From JBBQVS01 sp038211295 (GTDB lineage Bacteria; Chloroflexota; Ktedonobacteria; Ktedonobacterales; Ktedonobacteraceae), in NCBI GenBank assembly GCA_038211295.1, contig JBBQVS010000002.1:1-64000 (forward strand): a stretch of 64,000 nt of DNA, given 5' to 3'. Every line of letters begins with the position of its first letter. The stretch's first letter is position 1. The position numbers and the translations under genes are program-made. This document shows, piece after piece, positions 33,416 through 43,494 of this stretch. The notes beneath the pieces were generated by a model. The model saw nothing but the letters and a program-made list of their open reading frames with translations, was not told the DNA's origin and did not search any database.

Positions 33416-33636
33416 CCCGCGCTTACCGCTCATCTGACTTGGATATTTCCCTAGTGCATAGATATGTATGTATTTATCCCCCCGGTACGTACAAAGAATG
33501 CACAACCTCAATATTCTATAGAGATGAATCTCACTACCTATATCATTACTCTCTTCATGCTATTCAAGCTCGCGCTGAGATCGCGGCAAACTCGCAACAG
33601 GTGGACAGGAAAACAGTAGAGCAGGAAAGAACAAAC

Positions 33637-34506
33637 GTGATTAAGGCGACAGCACTGGCCCTTGAAGAGCTACAGCAACAACTGGATACGGTGTTTTTCG
33701 GCACTGGAGACCGATTGCGATATATCTCAATTATTGACTCAACTAATACGTTAGCAATGAAACTGGCTCAAGAGGGGATGGCGACAGAAGGACTTGTAGT
33801 TCTAACCGACAGTCAGACAGCAGGTCGCGGAAGGCTTGGACGGCCCTGGATTGACACATTTGGATATAATGTGCTCTCTTCTACCGTTCTCAAGCCCCGC
33901 TTTCCGCTCTCTCTTCTGATTATGATTGCATCATTAGCAGTAGCGGATGCAATTGAAGAGATGTGTAAAGTCACCGCGACGATTAAGTGGCCTAATGACG
34001 TTCTTCTTGATGAACACAAGGTAGCGGGTATTCTGATTGAGACTACACGAGACCACATAGGCCAATTGATTGCAATTGTAGGAATTGGCATCAATGTTTA
34101 TAATCCGCCAATACAAACCGAGGTTGCACACGACCTGACGAGAAAAGCGATAACGCTTGAGGCGGCATGTGGACAACGAGTGAGCCGAGAAGCATTAATT
34201 GCACGGCTACTGAAACACCTTGAGACATCGTATATTTTATTGCAACAAGAAACTCTTCCGCCGATTTTCCCTGAGACCGCTAGCACGGACGCTAGCGGAC
34301 ACTGGGGGCCTGCATCTCGGCTGATACGAGAGCGATGGCGGAGTCGGTTGGCGACACTTAGTCGCACAATAGAAGTGCGACAGGGAGATACCGTGCTAAG
34401 CGGTATCGCGGAAGATGTGAATGATAACGGAGAACTGTTCCTCCGTCTTCATTCAGGTGAGCGTGTCAATATCACCTGGGGGGATGTTGGATACCCCACG
34501 GAGTAG
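33637..34506 (+). CDS. birA: Biotin--[acetyl-CoA carboxylase] ligase
   Basis: About 289 residues from the GTG at 33637. It activates biotin with ATP and attaches it to the carboxylase carrier protein. Signatures: STNTLAMKLAQEG, the adenylate loop TAGRGRLGRPW, KWPNDVLLDEHKVAGILIET and GIGINV. A C-terminal SH3-like domain ends VNITWGDVG. The GTG is chosen because AGGAAAG stands nine bases upstream. The frame is open to 33439 without ATG starts, and that part shows no helix-turn-helix, so this seems a single-function ligase without the repressor domain. The start remains uncertain. Confidence 0.88.
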   Translation: MIKATALALEELQQQLDTVFFGTGDRLRYISIIDSTNTLAMKLAQEGMATEGLVVLTDSQTAGRGRLGRPWIDTFGYNVLSSTVLKPRFPLSLLIMIASLAVADAIEEMCKVTATIKWPNDVLLDEHKVAGILIETTRDHIGQLIAIVGIGINVYNPPIQTEVAHDLTRKAITLEAACGQRVSREALIARLLKHLETSYILLQQETLPPIFPETASTDASGHWGPASRLIRERWRSRLATLSRTIEVRQGDTVLSGIAEDVNDNGELFLRLHSGERVNITWGDVGYPTE

Positions 34507-34561
34507 ATGACACGAACTAGAGGTGTGACGAGGCAACGTTGCACAGATGAGGGACACACAT

Positions 34562-35029
34562 ATGGAGCATTCAGACGTATTTCTCACGGACGATGGCAGA
34601 CAGCTCGCGATGAATCAGCTAGAGTTTCTTTCTACAATCAAACGCGCCGAGGTTGCCCAGTACCTGCATGAAGCAAAAGAGGCTGGCGACGTGATTGACA
34701 ATGCTGCCTACGAGGATGCCAAGAGCGAACATGCACGCCTGGAAAACCGTATCTATGAGTTGGAGCAAATGCTCATACGAGCAAAGCCTATCAGTCGCGT
34801 TGCACACAATGAGGTCTCGCTTGGCTCTGTTCTCCACCTTGAGACTAAAGAAGATAACCGCGAATACCATTTTACAATTGTTGGCGCGTTCGAGGCAGAG
34901 CCAAGAGCTGGGCGTATCTCTAACGAGTCTCCAGTAGGAAAAGCTTTGTTGGGTCATAAGGTAGGCGATGTTGTGCTTGCCGTAACGCCCGGCGGAGCGA
35001 AAGAGTACACTATTCTTTCAATAAAATAA
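34562..35029 (+). CDS. greA: Transcription elongation factor GreA/GreB family
   Basis: A 155-residue protein. The N-terminal coiled coil that enters the RNA polymerase channel is present, with the acidic tip region NAAYEDAKSEHARLENRIYE. The C-terminal FKBP-like domain contains VSLGSVLHLE and RISNESPVGKALLGHKVGDVV. It rescues backtracked polymerase by stimulating transcript cleavage. The start at 34562 was chosen for its ribosome site; five codons upstream are also open. It lies 55 bases after birA and ends in a strong terminator. Confidence 0.92.
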   Translation: MEHSDVFLTDDGRQLAMNQLEFLSTIKRAEVAQYLHEAKEAGDVIDNAAYEDAKSEHARLENRIYELEQMLIRAKPISRVAHNEVSLGSVLHLETKEDNREYHFTIVGAFEAEPRAGRISNESPVGKALLGHKVGDVVLAVTPGGAKEYTILSIK

Positions 35030-35040
35030 CCTCGCAGCAT

Positions 35041-35102
35041 AACGAGGGCCGGGGCGATGAGATAGCAAGCAAACATCTCAAAGCCTTTGCCCTCGTTTTT
35101 TT
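35041..35102 (+). terminator. Intrinsic terminator after greA
   Basis: ACGAGGGC (35042-35049) pairs with GCCCTCGT (35089-35096), followed by seven T. The loop is long. Confidence 0.8.
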
Positions 35103-35219
35103 GTGCTGATGACTAGACTACCCAGCATGGAAAAACGATGTTACAATAGGTCGCACGAAGGTTGAGCAAGACACCTGTGTATCTTGCTATATTGCACGGG
35201 AGGAAACACACAAACTATT

Positions 35220-36704
35220 ATGCCAGATGAACGAGAGATACGAATTCAGCGTCTCCAAACACTACAGGAGCAAGGCATCAACCCATATCCTAGCATAGTG
35301 GAACGCACACATACTATCGCCGATCTGCTAACGCATTTTGACGAGTTTCAGGAGAAAGGGACAGATGGCTCGTATACCATTGTGGGACGAGTTCGACTGC
35401 TGCGCCGTCAGGGAAAAATCACTTTCGCGATGCTTGAGGATGGCACGGCACGAATTCAACTATACTTCGCCATCAACGATGTAGGCGAAGAAACATACAA
35501 GCGGGTCAAAATGCTCGACCTCGGCGACTTCGCGCAGGTGAGTGGCTTTCTCTTCACCACAACCAGGGGCGAACGCACAGTACATGTACTCGCATACCAT
35601 TTGCTCGCGAAGGGTGTACGTCCACTACCAGAGAAATATCACGGCCTCGAAGACAAAGATATACGGCAGCGCAAACGCTATCTTGACCTGTTAGCAAATG
35701 GCGACGAAATCAGACAGGTGTTTGTGGTACGCAGTCGCACTATCAGCGCGTTACGTCGCTATCTCGATACACACCAGTACATCGAAGCCGAAACACCCGT
35801 TTTACAACCACAGTACGGCGGCGCAACAGCACGCCCTTTTATGACGCATCATAATGCTTTAGACCGTGACCTCTACATGCGTATCGCGGTTGAACTCTAT
35901 CTTAAACGACTAATTGTAGGTGGGTTCGAGCGGGTCTATGAAATAGGGCGTATCTTCCGCAACGAGGGTGTTGACCGTAGCCATAACCCCGAATTTACTA
36001 TGCTAGAATTTTATGAAGCCTATGCGGATTATCATAAGATGATGGAAGTTGTTGAAGAGATGATCGCGTTTGTAGCGCAAGAAGTACATGGTTCGCCACG
36101 CGTGACCTATCAAGAGACAGAAATCGACCTGACACCGCCCTGGCCTCGTATGACACTGACCGATGCAATCGCGGAATTCACGGGAGTCGATGTAAAACGT
36201 TTCGCCGATAAAGAGAGTTTAGCAACAGAGATGCGGGCGAACGGCTATGAAGCTGACCCTAAACTGGGCTGGGGACGCCTGGTGGACGACCTCAAGGGGG
36301 CGATGTTCCGCAAGAGCATACCCACGCTAAAGCAGGCACTGTTTTTAACAGACTATCCACTGGATGTATCGCCATTAGCCAAGAAGCACCGCGAGATAGA
36401 TGGTCTTGTTGAACGCTTCCAACTCTTTGTCGGTGGCTTAGAACTGGGCAATGCGTTCACCGAGTTGAACGATCCGCTCGACCAACGCGCACGCTTTGAG
36501 GATCAAGCGAAACAACGCGCACAAGGCGACGAAGAGGCACAGGTGCTCGATGAGGATTTTCTGGAAGCGATGGAGATAGGAATGCCCCCCACTGGCGGCG
36601 TCGGTATAGGTGTTGACCGCCTGGTGATGTTAATGGCAGATCAGGAGTCTATCCGCGACGTGATTCTGTTTCCAACAATGCGTAAAACCGCCGAGGAACA
36701 GTAA
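35220..36704 (+). CDS. lysS: Lysine--tRNA ligase, class II
   Basis: A 494-residue enzyme charging tRNA-Lys. The OB-fold anticodon-binding domain begins near residue 50 (YTIVGRVRLLRRQGKITFAML). Class II motifs follow: motif 1 region around RYLDTHQYIEAETPVLQP, motif 2 FRNEGVDRSHNPEFTMLEFY and motif 3 GGVGIGVDRLVML. LELGNAFTELNDPLDQRARF is characteristic of LysRS. The start at 35220 is the first ATG; its ribosome site GGGAGGAAA is rather far (about 15 bases). Confidence 0.97.
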   Translation: MPDEREIRIQRLQTLQEQGINPYPSIVERTHTIADLLTHFDEFQEKGTDGSYTIVGRVRLLRRQGKITFAMLEDGTARIQLYFAINDVGEETYKRVKMLDLGDFAQVSGFLFTTTRGERTVHVLAYHLLAKGVRPLPEKYHGLEDKDIRQRKRYLDLLANGDEIRQVFVVRSRTISALRRYLDTHQYIEAETPVLQPQYGGATARPFMTHHNALDRDLYMRIAVELYLKRLIVGGFERVYEIGRIFRNEGVDRSHNPEFTMLEFYEAYADYHKMMEVVEEMIAFVAQEVHGSPRVTYQETEIDLTPPWPRMTLTDAIAEFTGVDVKRFADKESLATEMRANGYEADPKLGWGRLVDDLKGAMFRKSIPTLKQALFLTDYPLDVSPLAKKHREIDGLVERFQLFVGGLELGNAFTELNDPLDQRARFEDQAKQRAQGDEEAQVLDEDFLEAMEIGMPPTGGVGIGVDRLVMLMADQESIRDVILFPTMRKTAEEQ

Positions 36705-36708
36705 CACG

Positions 36709-36748
36709 TTCAGGCAAGCAAGGAGCTTTTACTGTTTGCTTGCTTGAA
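36709..36748 (+). terminator. Hairpin after lysS
   Basis: TTCAGGCAAGCAA (36709-36721) pairs with TTGCTTGCTTGAA (36736-36748) with one G-U pair. No T-run follows. Confidence 0.55.
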
Positions 36749-36798
36749 ATATAGCACTTTTCTGCTCTACACATGCAAAAACAGACTGGAGTTGTATC

Positions 36799-37479
36799 GT
36801 GGATGTTTGGGATGTTTGGCGACAAGTTCACGGCGTGGCACAGCAAGCACTTGATATCGCATTTCCTCCACAGTGCGCGGGCTGTAAACGCACGGGTGCC
36901 ATTCTTTGCTCCACCTGTCTTGTTTCTATGCAACCACGAACACCCCTCCCTTGTAGAAAGGGTTGGCGTGCGTTAAGTGGCGTATTCGCGGTAAATGTGT
37001 ATCAAGGCTCCCTCCGCACCTGCATTCACGCGCTGAAATATGAGGGCATAACTCGACTTGCTCCCCCCCTCGGCGCGTTACTGACACAGTGCTATCTTCA
37101 CAACAACATGCAGGCGGATATGCTTATACCCGTTCCTCTACATAGCCAACGCCACAAATTGCGCGGCTACAATCACGCGTATCTCCTGTCACATGTCTGC
37201 TCCTCACAAGTCAATATTCCGCTTCGCAATGATATCCTGATACGTTCCCGCGCAACTACTGCACAGGTTGGCCTGAATGTATATGAACGACAACAAAATG
37301 TTATGGGTGCGTTCTCCTGTATGGCTAAAGCTACAACTGAAAGCGTTTATAGACGTACAATTATTATAGTTGATGATGTCTGTACAACAGGCGCAACACT
37401 TGATGCATGTGCCGCGACACTCCTGCAGGCTGGCGCAGCAAGTGTCTGGGGTCTGGTACTTGCTGGCTCAGTAACGTGA
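36799..37479 (+). CDS. ComF-like phosphoribosyltransferase family protein
   Basis: A 226-residue protein. The N-terminal zinc site CAGC...CSTC (about 26-42) and the C-terminal PRPP-binding motif IIIVDDVCTTGATLDAC are the two signatures of the ComF/GntX family. PVPLHSQRHKLRGYNHAYLL lies between them, as is normal. ComF helps take up DNA for transformation in some bacteria; in others the role is unknown. The start is a GTG at 36799 with CTGGAG upstream. Confidence 0.88.
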   Translation: MDVWDVWRQVHGVAQQALDIAFPPQCAGCKRTGAILCSTCLVSMQPRTPLPCRKGWRALSGVFAVNVYQGSLRTCIHALKYEGITRLAPPLGALLTQCYLHNNMQADMLIPVPLHSQRHKLRGYNHAYLLSHVCSSQVNIPLRNDILIRSRATTAQVGLNVYERQQNVMGAFSCMAKATTESVYRRTIIIVDDVCTTGATLDACAATLLQAGAASVWGLVLAGSVT

Positions 37480-37557
37480 GTGCCGGGTAGTTTCTAACAT
37501 GTACACTGCTACATATAAAACAGCTGCAAGTATCTACAAATAGAGGAAGATAGTTTT

Positions 37558-38796
37558 ATGAACCGTGAGATGAAACACATTACCATACTGGCGGGTGAAA
37601 TTGGCTTTCGTGTCGCAACAACGGAAGGCGAGCGACGTGCCGCACGCTATATAGAGCAGGAGTTATGCACTTACAAGCTGCAAGAGATACGACAAGAGCC
37701 ATTTCCCTGTACAACAGAGAGCATAAAGAGCCTCTCCCCCTATCTGTTGACTGCTATGATCTCAATGCTGCTCGCCCCGCTTTCCCCTGTGCTGAGTCTA
37801 CTGGGATTGGTCGCGTCCCCTGTCGGTGCGCTAGGCGAGTTACGCTTTAACAGAGGGCCTGTAACCTGGCTGACACGTAATAGTACAAGCCACAATGTAA
37901 TTGGTGTGTTACCCGCGCGAGCCGAACGCAAAGCTCGCGTCGTCCTCCTGACTCACTACGACTCGGTGCGCGTTCGCAACATGATGAAACCAAACACGGT
38001 ACAACCCGCCAAAAAGGTTTTCGCTGCTGTGCGTAACTTGCTCTATGTAGCAACATTAGGTTCAAATGCGGTCAACATCTTCGCGCGACGTAAGAAAAAT
38101 ACGTCGCTGACACGTTCAACACAATATCTTTCAGGAGCAGCTGGCACGGCATCATTGCTCTTGACCGCTCCGCTCTTGTTAGACCTGGCGACGCCGGGCA
38201 TTGATGGCGAGGGCGCGAATGATAACGCAAGCGGTGTGGCGGTACTGTTGAGCCTGGCAGAACAAATGGTGCAGACGCCACTTGAACACACAGAGGTCTG
38301 GTTTGTAGCGACGGGTGGCGAAGAGATTGGCCTGATCGGTGCACGTGCCTTTGCCGAACGCTACGGCAAAGAACTCAAAGATGCCTATTTTTTCGCGATT
38401 GACACGGTGGGCGCGGGCCGCATTCACTACACGATACAAGAAAGCTTTCCCAGGCGCGTGGATGTGCCGCGTGAAGTCGTCGATATTTTGGTGACTGCAT
38501 CCGAAAAAGGCAAACACTCAGCTATGCCGGAGATGTTACGCAATGGAGGGACAGATGCGGGGGCGATGCTGGCCAAAAGCCTCAAAGCCGCCTCTATCGC
38601 ATGTCTCTTGAAAGATGGCAAGATGCCGGAGATCAATTGGCCCACTGATACACGCACCTATATCGAGCCAGAAACACCACCAAAAGTTACAGCATTTATG
38701 AAAGATGTCTTACAAGAGATTGACCGTCGAGTATGCTATACTAAAGACTGTACACGTCCCACCGTAGTAGAGAGAAACGCTGATGGCAAGCAATAG
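37558..38796 (+). CDS. M28-type metallopeptidase with internal hydrophobic region
   Basis: A 412-residue protein with zinc aminopeptidase residues: TNYDS-like THYDS (His about 140), GANDNASG (bridging Asp about 221), GGEEIGLIGA (catalytic Glu pair about 262) and a final part with TDAGAML. A hydrophobic stretch at about 61-95 and another near 195-215 are inserted between the metal motifs and may anchor it to the membrane. It overlaps the ftsH start by 14 bases, so the two genes are translationally coupled, and both products may act at the membrane. Confidence 0.85.
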   Translation: MNREMKHITILAGEIGFRVATTEGERRAARYIEQELCTYKLQEIRQEPFPCTTESIKSLSPYLLTAMISMLLAPLSPVLSLLGLVASPVGALGELRFNRGPVTWLTRNSTSHNVIGVLPARAERKARVVLLTHYDSVRVRNMMKPNTVQPAKKVFAAVRNLLYVATLGSNAVNIFARRKKNTSLTRSTQYLSGAAGTASLLLTAPLLLDLATPGIDGEGANDNASGVAVLLSLAEQMVQTPLEHTEVWFVATGGEEIGLIGARAFAERYGKELKDAYFFAIDTVGAGRIHYTIQESFPRRVDVPREVVDILVTASEKGKHSAMPEMLRNGGTDAGAMLAKSLKAASIACLLKDGKMPEINWPTDTRTYIEPETPPKVTAFMKDVLQEIDRRVCYTKDCTRPTVVERNADGKQ

Positions 38797-40771
38797 AAAA
38801 TGGCTCAGACCGAGCGTTTTCTGGCTCCTGCTTACGCTCGCGGCAGTAGGAGTCGTTATCTACCTTTTTCGTCCTCAATCAGACACGAAATCAGTCAACG
38901 TGTCCAACATTCTAACCGCAATCAAAGCGGACAACGGCAATAACCAGCAAGACACCCTCGACGTTTCCAATACTACTCTCACGCTCACAAGAGGTACTGG
39001 CCCAAATGCACCCAAAGAGGCCGCGACAGTCAATGATAGTTTCGATATCACAAAAGTGTTGAAAGACAACAATATCGACTATGCCAACACACACTTACTG
39101 GTACTACAATATGAGACACCTAATCCGCTCTGGGCCTGGCTCGGTGCTATCGCGGGCTTTCTCCCACTACTCCTCTTTGGCGGCATTTTGATTTTCATGA
39201 TGCGACAGGCACAGGGTACGAACAATCAAGCAATGTCTTTTGGTAAGAGTCGCGCCCGCGTGTTCACAGGGAATAAAACAATAGTGACATTTGCGGATGT
39301 TGCGGGAGTCGAAGAGGCAAAGCAAGAGTTAGAAGAGATCGTTGAATTCCTCAAATATCCCGAAAAGTTTGCCGCGCTTGGGGCGCGTATTCCTAAAGGC
39401 TTACTCCTTGTGGGGCCACCAGGAACAGGCAAGACACTCATCTCGCGTGCGGTTGCCGGGGAGGCAGGCGTACCGTTTTATAGTATCAGTGGCTCGGAAT
39501 TTGTGGAGATGTTCGTAGGCGTTGGAGCGAGTCGCGTGCGCGACCTTTTCGATCAGGCCAAACGCTCCAGTCCCTGCATCGTCTTTGTAGATGAAATAGA
39601 TGCCGTTGGTCGGCAGCGCGGCGCGGGTCTCGGCGGCTCTCATGATGAGCGCGAGCAAACACTTAACCAGATACTTGTAGAGATGGATGGCTTCGAGACA
39701 AACACAAACGTAATTGTGATCGCCGCGACCAATCGACCCGACGTGCTTGATCCCGCACTCCTACGTCCCGGTCGCTTTGATCGGCAGGTTGTACTGGACC
39801 GTCCCGATATTCGCGGACGCATCGCTATTCTCAACGTTCACGCGAAGGGCAAGCCGCTCGACCCCAGCATTACCCTGGATACGCTAGCAAAGCAAACGCC
39901 GGGCTTTTCAGGCGCAGACCTCTCGAATCTCCTCAACGAGGCGGCAATTCTCGCAGCGCGACGGGGAAAGCGCAGAATTGGCATGAGTGAACTCGAAGAA
40001 GCGATTGACCGTGTGGTCGCAGGGCCAGCACGCAAGAGCCGCATTATCAGCGAACGCGAGAAGGCAATCACCGCTTATCACGAGGTAGGCCATGCACTGG
40101 TCGCGCGAATGCTTCCCAACACTGATCCAGTACACAAGGTATCGATTGTAGCGCGTGGTCAGGCAGGCGGCTTCACAATGCTGCTCCCAACAGAAGACCG
40201 TTATCTATGGAGCAAACCACAGTTCGAGGATATGCTTGCCTATGCGTTAGGAGGTCATGTCGCGGAACTACTGACATTTGGCGATGTCACAACGGGGGCA
40301 TCGAACGACATTGAGCGCGTGACGAAGATTGCACGTTCGATGGTGACTGAATATGGGATGAGTACCCGCATTGGGCCTATCGCACTGGGCCACAAGGACG
40401 AGTTAATCTTCCTAGGCCGTGATTTCGGCGAGCAGCGCAACTATAGTGAGCAGACGGCACGCGAGATTGATGAAGAGGTGCGGCGCATCGTTCAGGAGTC
40501 GTTTGATAAAGCGTACACTATTCTGCAACAAAACAAAACACGTCTGATTCTCATTAGCGAACGGCTAATTAAAGATGAGACGTTGGAAGGGCCGCTTTTC
40601 GAGTCGCTTTTCAATCAATACATCAGCGATGAGCCAACTCCTTCCATCCTTGCTGGAATGATAGAGGTTGTTGTGCCTGGGAACAGCGAGCAGCAGAACG
40701 ACTCACGTTCAGCAACCTCAGCATATCAGCCAAAGCAGATTCAAGCACCCCATAATGGAATTAGCGAGTAA
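38783..40771 (+). CDS. ftsH: ATP-dependent zinc metalloprotease FtsH
   Basis: A 662-residue membrane AAA+ protease. Two membrane helices (about 10-28 and 115-136) flank a short periplasmic domain. The AAA domain has Walker A GPPGTGKT at about 211, Walker B IVFVDEIDAVG, and the second region of homology with DPALLRPGRFDRQV. The zinc site HEVGH starts at His433, and the third ligand region is DIERVTKIARSMV. It degrades misassembled membrane proteins and short-lived regulators. The frame starts inside the end of the M28 peptidase gene. Confidence 0.97.
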   Translation: MASNRKWLRPSVFWLLLTLAAVGVVIYLFRPQSDTKSVNVSNILTAIKADNGNNQQDTLDVSNTTLTLTRGTGPNAPKEAATVNDSFDITKVLKDNNIDYANTHLLVLQYETPNPLWAWLGAIAGFLPLLLFGGILIFMMRQAQGTNNQAMSFGKSRARVFTGNKTIVTFADVAGVEEAKQELEEIVEFLKYPEKFAALGARIPKGLLLVGPPGTGKTLISRAVAGEAGVPFYSISGSEFVEMFVGVGASRVRDLFDQAKRSSPCIVFVDEIDAVGRQRGAGLGGSHDEREQTLNQILVEMDGFETNTNVIVIAATNRPDVLDPALLRPGRFDRQVVLDRPDIRGRIAILNVHAKGKPLDPSITLDTLAKQTPGFSGADLSNLLNEAAILAARRGKRRIGMSELEEAIDRVVAGPARKSRIISEREKAITAYHEVGHALVARMLPNTDPVHKVSIVARGQAGGFTMLLPTEDRYLWSKPQFEDMLAYALGGHVAELLTFGDVTTGASNDIERVTKIARSMVTEYGMSTRIGPIALGHKDELIFLGRDFGEQRNYSEQTAREIDEEVRRIVQESFDKAYTILQQNKTRLILISERLIKDETLEGPLFESLFNQYISDEPTPSILAGMIEVVVPGNSEQQNDSRSATSAYQPKQIQAPHNGISE

Positions 40772-40925
40772 CAGCCGCACTTTACGTTGCTCTTGCTCCA
40801 TTTGCTGAGTTCCGCATCGGGGGGTTGTGGGAAACCGCCCAAGCAGTGTACAATGAGCATAAGCATACACTCTTGGTTCTCTACCAGAGACTCAAGAGTT
40901 TTTTTAGTGAGGAGGTGCTTTTTCT

Positions 40926-42137
40926 GTGGCTGAATTATTTCATGAGGTTGAAGGCTGCGTTACCGCTCCACAGGGATTTCGCGCGGGTATCACGGCGTGC
41001 GGAATTAAGTCCGATGGCAATATTCCAGACCTGGCTATTTTAGCGTCCGATGTCCCCTGCGTCGCGGCGGCAACGTTTACTATAAGTAGCACACGCGCTG
41101 CTCCTGTACTTGTGTGTCAAAAACGACTTGAAAGCGGTATGGCACAGGCGGTTATTGTCAATAGTGGCAACGCTAATTGCGCGACGGGCGAGCAGGGCTT
41201 GCTCAACGCCTATCGCATGACCGAATACACGGCGGCCCTGCTTGGCATCGAGAACGAACTGGTACTCTGCTCTTCAACGGGCATTATTGGGCGACCATTG
41301 CCAATTGAGAAGATAGAAGCAGGCGTAAAGAAGGTCGAGTTGAGGCGCGATCAAGGCAATGCTTTTTCCGAGGCTATTTTGACGACGGACACACGCCCCA
41401 AGCGCATGGCACTGGAGTTCCAGATCGAGGGCAAGACGGTACGTCTGGGCGGTGTCACGAAGGGCGCGGGCATGATCTACCCCAATATGGCAACCATGCT
41501 GTGTTATTTGACAACGGATGCCACGCTTGAGCACGCCTGGATGCAAGACGAGGTACGGTCTGCCGTTGAGGATACCTTCAACATGATCTCGATGGATGGC
41601 GACATGTCCACTAACGATACCTGTGTCCTCTTCGCCAATGGGCTGGCTGGCAATACGTCAATCAACGAGCAACATCCAGAAGCCGATACGTTCCGCAAAG
41701 CTCTACGCCACATTACAGAGTACCTTGCACGCGAGATGGCACGCGATGGCGAGGGCGCAACCAAGCTCATGACTGTTCAGGTGCGGGGGGCGCGAACCAA
41801 ACGTGATGCCATACTCGCAGCACGCTCCGTTACACTCTCCCCTCTCTGGCAATGTGCGTTGGCGGGGAGCGACCCCAACTGGGGGCGTATTGTGGCGGCA
41901 ATCGGCGCGTGTGGCTGCGAGTTAGACCAGAATACATTTGATATCGCGCTTGGCGATGTACAGATTGTGCAACAAGGTCTCGCGGCACCATATGAGCAAG
42001 CGTCGGCAAAGGCGGCAGTGTCGGGAGCCGAAGTGACAATCTCAATTGACCTGCACCTGGGTGAAGGGCAAGCGACGGCATGGGGCTGCGATTTGACGCA
42101 TGGCTATATCGATGAAAACACCCTCTACTCACGATAA
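40926..42137 (+). CDS. argJ: Bifunctional ornithine acetyltransferase / N-acetylglutamate synthase
   Basis: A 403-residue enzyme that recycles the acetyl group in arginine synthesis. It self-cleaves before the Thr in PNMATML (Thr190), as in the family; KGAGMIYPNMATML is the usual context. Other signatures: SGNANCATGEQG near the start and GSDPNWGRIVAAIG near the end. The start is a GTG at 40926 after AGGAGGTG. argD follows 60 bases downstream, so the two form a small arginine operon. Confidence 0.96.
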   Translation: MAELFHEVEGCVTAPQGFRAGITACGIKSDGNIPDLAILASDVPCVAAATFTISSTRAAPVLVCQKRLESGMAQAVIVNSGNANCATGEQGLLNAYRMTEYTAALLGIENELVLCSSTGIIGRPLPIEKIEAGVKKVELRRDQGNAFSEAILTTDTRPKRMALEFQIEGKTVRLGGVTKGAGMIYPNMATMLCYLTTDATLEHAWMQDEVRSAVEDTFNMISMDGDMSTNDTCVLFANGLAGNTSINEQHPEADTFRKALRHITEYLAREMARDGEGATKLMTVQVRGARTKRDAILAARSVTLSPLWQCALAGSDPNWGRIVAAIGACGCELDQNTFDIALGDVQIVQQGLAAPYEQASAKAAVSGAEVTISIDLHLGEGQATAWGCDLTHGYIDENTLYSR

Positions 42138-42197
42138 CGTTAGAAACAAAAAGTTAGCTAAACACGGTACACTGTACTCATGCAAGGAGAAATTACC

Positions 42198-43430
42198 ATG
42201 ACAACAACGGAGTTGAATACTCACACCCGTGATTGGGTCGCGCTTGAGCATCAATACTATCAGGGAACATTCAAGCGGCAACCCCTCACACTCGTGCGCG
42301 GCGAGGGTACACGCGTCTGGGATAGCGAAGGAAAGGTGTACCTTGATTTTGTCGCGGGTATCGCGGTCAATGTGCTGGGCCATTGCCATCCCGCAATCGT
42401 CAAAGCGGTACAGGAGCAGGTGACGCAGCTTGTGCATGTCTCGAACCTGTACTACAACACGCGCCAGATTGAACTTGCCGAGTTACTCGGCATTCAGAGC
42501 AAGGGAATGCGCTCGTTCTTCTCAAATAGCGGAGCCGAGGCCAATGAAGGCGCGATCAAGCTGGCCCGCAAGTATGGACGGCTGCATCGCAACGGAGCTT
42601 ACGAGATTATCAGCATGAATCATAGTTTTCATGGTCGCACACTCGCCACAACGGCGGCAACGGGTCAGGCATTCTATCAAGCATCGTGGGCGCCTCTGCC
42701 CGATGGCTTCAAGCAGACGCCGTTTAACGATCTCGCGGCACTCAAGGCCGCGACAAGTGAGAAAACGGTGGGTATTCTCATCGAACCAGTGCAAGGTGAA
42801 GGCGGCATCTGGCCCGCAGATAAAGCATTTATGCAGGGCGTGCGCGACTGGTGCGACGAGCAAAATCTGGTGATGATTTGCGACGAGGTACAGGCAGGTA
42901 TGGGTCGCACAGGCAAGTTTTTTAGCTGGGAACACTATGTTACGCCGGACGTGGTAACGATGGCGAAGGGTCTCGCCGGCGGTGTGCCAATCGGCGCGAT
43001 GCTCACTGGCCCTCGTACAGATGTATTCGCAGCAGGCGATCACGGTACAACGTTTGGTGGCAATCCAATCGCGTGCGCCGCCGGTATCGCGACCATTCAG
43101 ACCATCCTTGAGCAGGATCTGCTGGCACACGCGGTACGCATGGGCGAATACTGGAACACAAAGCTAGAGGGCCTGTGCGCGAAATACTCCTTCATCGATA
43201 GCCCACGCGGTCTCGGCCTGATGCGAGCGGTAAACGTTAAGCATGACCTGGCTCCCGTGATTGTGCAACAGGCACTACTGCACGGCCTCTTATTGAACAA
43301 TACCGGCACAGCTACCCTGCGTATGATTCCTCCGTTGGTTCTTACGCAAGCCGATCTTGACGAGGCCACCATGCTGCTCGACAAAGCGTTGGCGGATGTG
43401 GCAGAAATGCCAGTCGCGCAAGCGCAATGA
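42198..43430 (+). CDS. argD: Acetylornithine aminotransferase
   Basis: A 410-residue class III aminotransferase. Signatures: FVAGIAVNVLGHCHPAIVKA, SNSGAEANEGAIKLARKYGR, SFHGRTLATTAATGQ, CDEVQAGMGRTGKFF and the PLP-Lys region MAKGLAGGVPIGAML. It converts acetylglutamate semialdehyde to acetylornithine with glutamate. The ATG at 42198 is six bases after AAGGAGAA; an ATG at 42180 lies before the ribosome site and was rejected. Confidence 0.95.
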   Translation: MTTTELNTHTRDWVALEHQYYQGTFKRQPLTLVRGEGTRVWDSEGKVYLDFVAGIAVNVLGHCHPAIVKAVQEQVTQLVHVSNLYYNTRQIELAELLGIQSKGMRSFFSNSGAEANEGAIKLARKYGRLHRNGAYEIISMNHSFHGRTLATTAATGQAFYQASWAPLPDGFKQTPFNDLAALKAATSEKTVGILIEPVQGEGGIWPADKAFMQGVRDWCDEQNLVMICDEVQAGMGRTGKFFSWEHYVTPDVVTMAKGLAGGVPIGAMLTGPRTDVFAAGDHGTTFGGNPIACAAGIATIQTILEQDLLAHAVRMGEYWNTKLEGLCAKYSFIDSPRGLGLMRAVNVKHDLAPVIVQQALLHGLLLNNTGTATLRMIPPLVLTQADLDEATMLLDKALADVAEMPVAQAQ

Positions 43431-43449
43431 TATCCTGATGTAGAAAAAA

Positions 43450-43487
43450 GGGAAGGCACTCACGAGAGATGTTGTAGATGCCTTCCC
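43450..43487 (-). terminator. Intrinsic terminator of the minus-strand genes
   Basis: GGGAAGGCA (43450-43458) pairs with TGCCTTCCC (43479-43487). On the minus strand it is followed by TTTTTT. It may also act for argD. Confidence 0.8.
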
Positions 43488-43494
43488 TCGTCGT

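Noticed and set aside
33439..33636. An N-terminal extension of BirA
   Set aside because: The frame is open but starts only at TTG or unsupported GTG codons and shows no helix-turn-helix. The GTG at 33637 has a ribosome site and gives the usual length.
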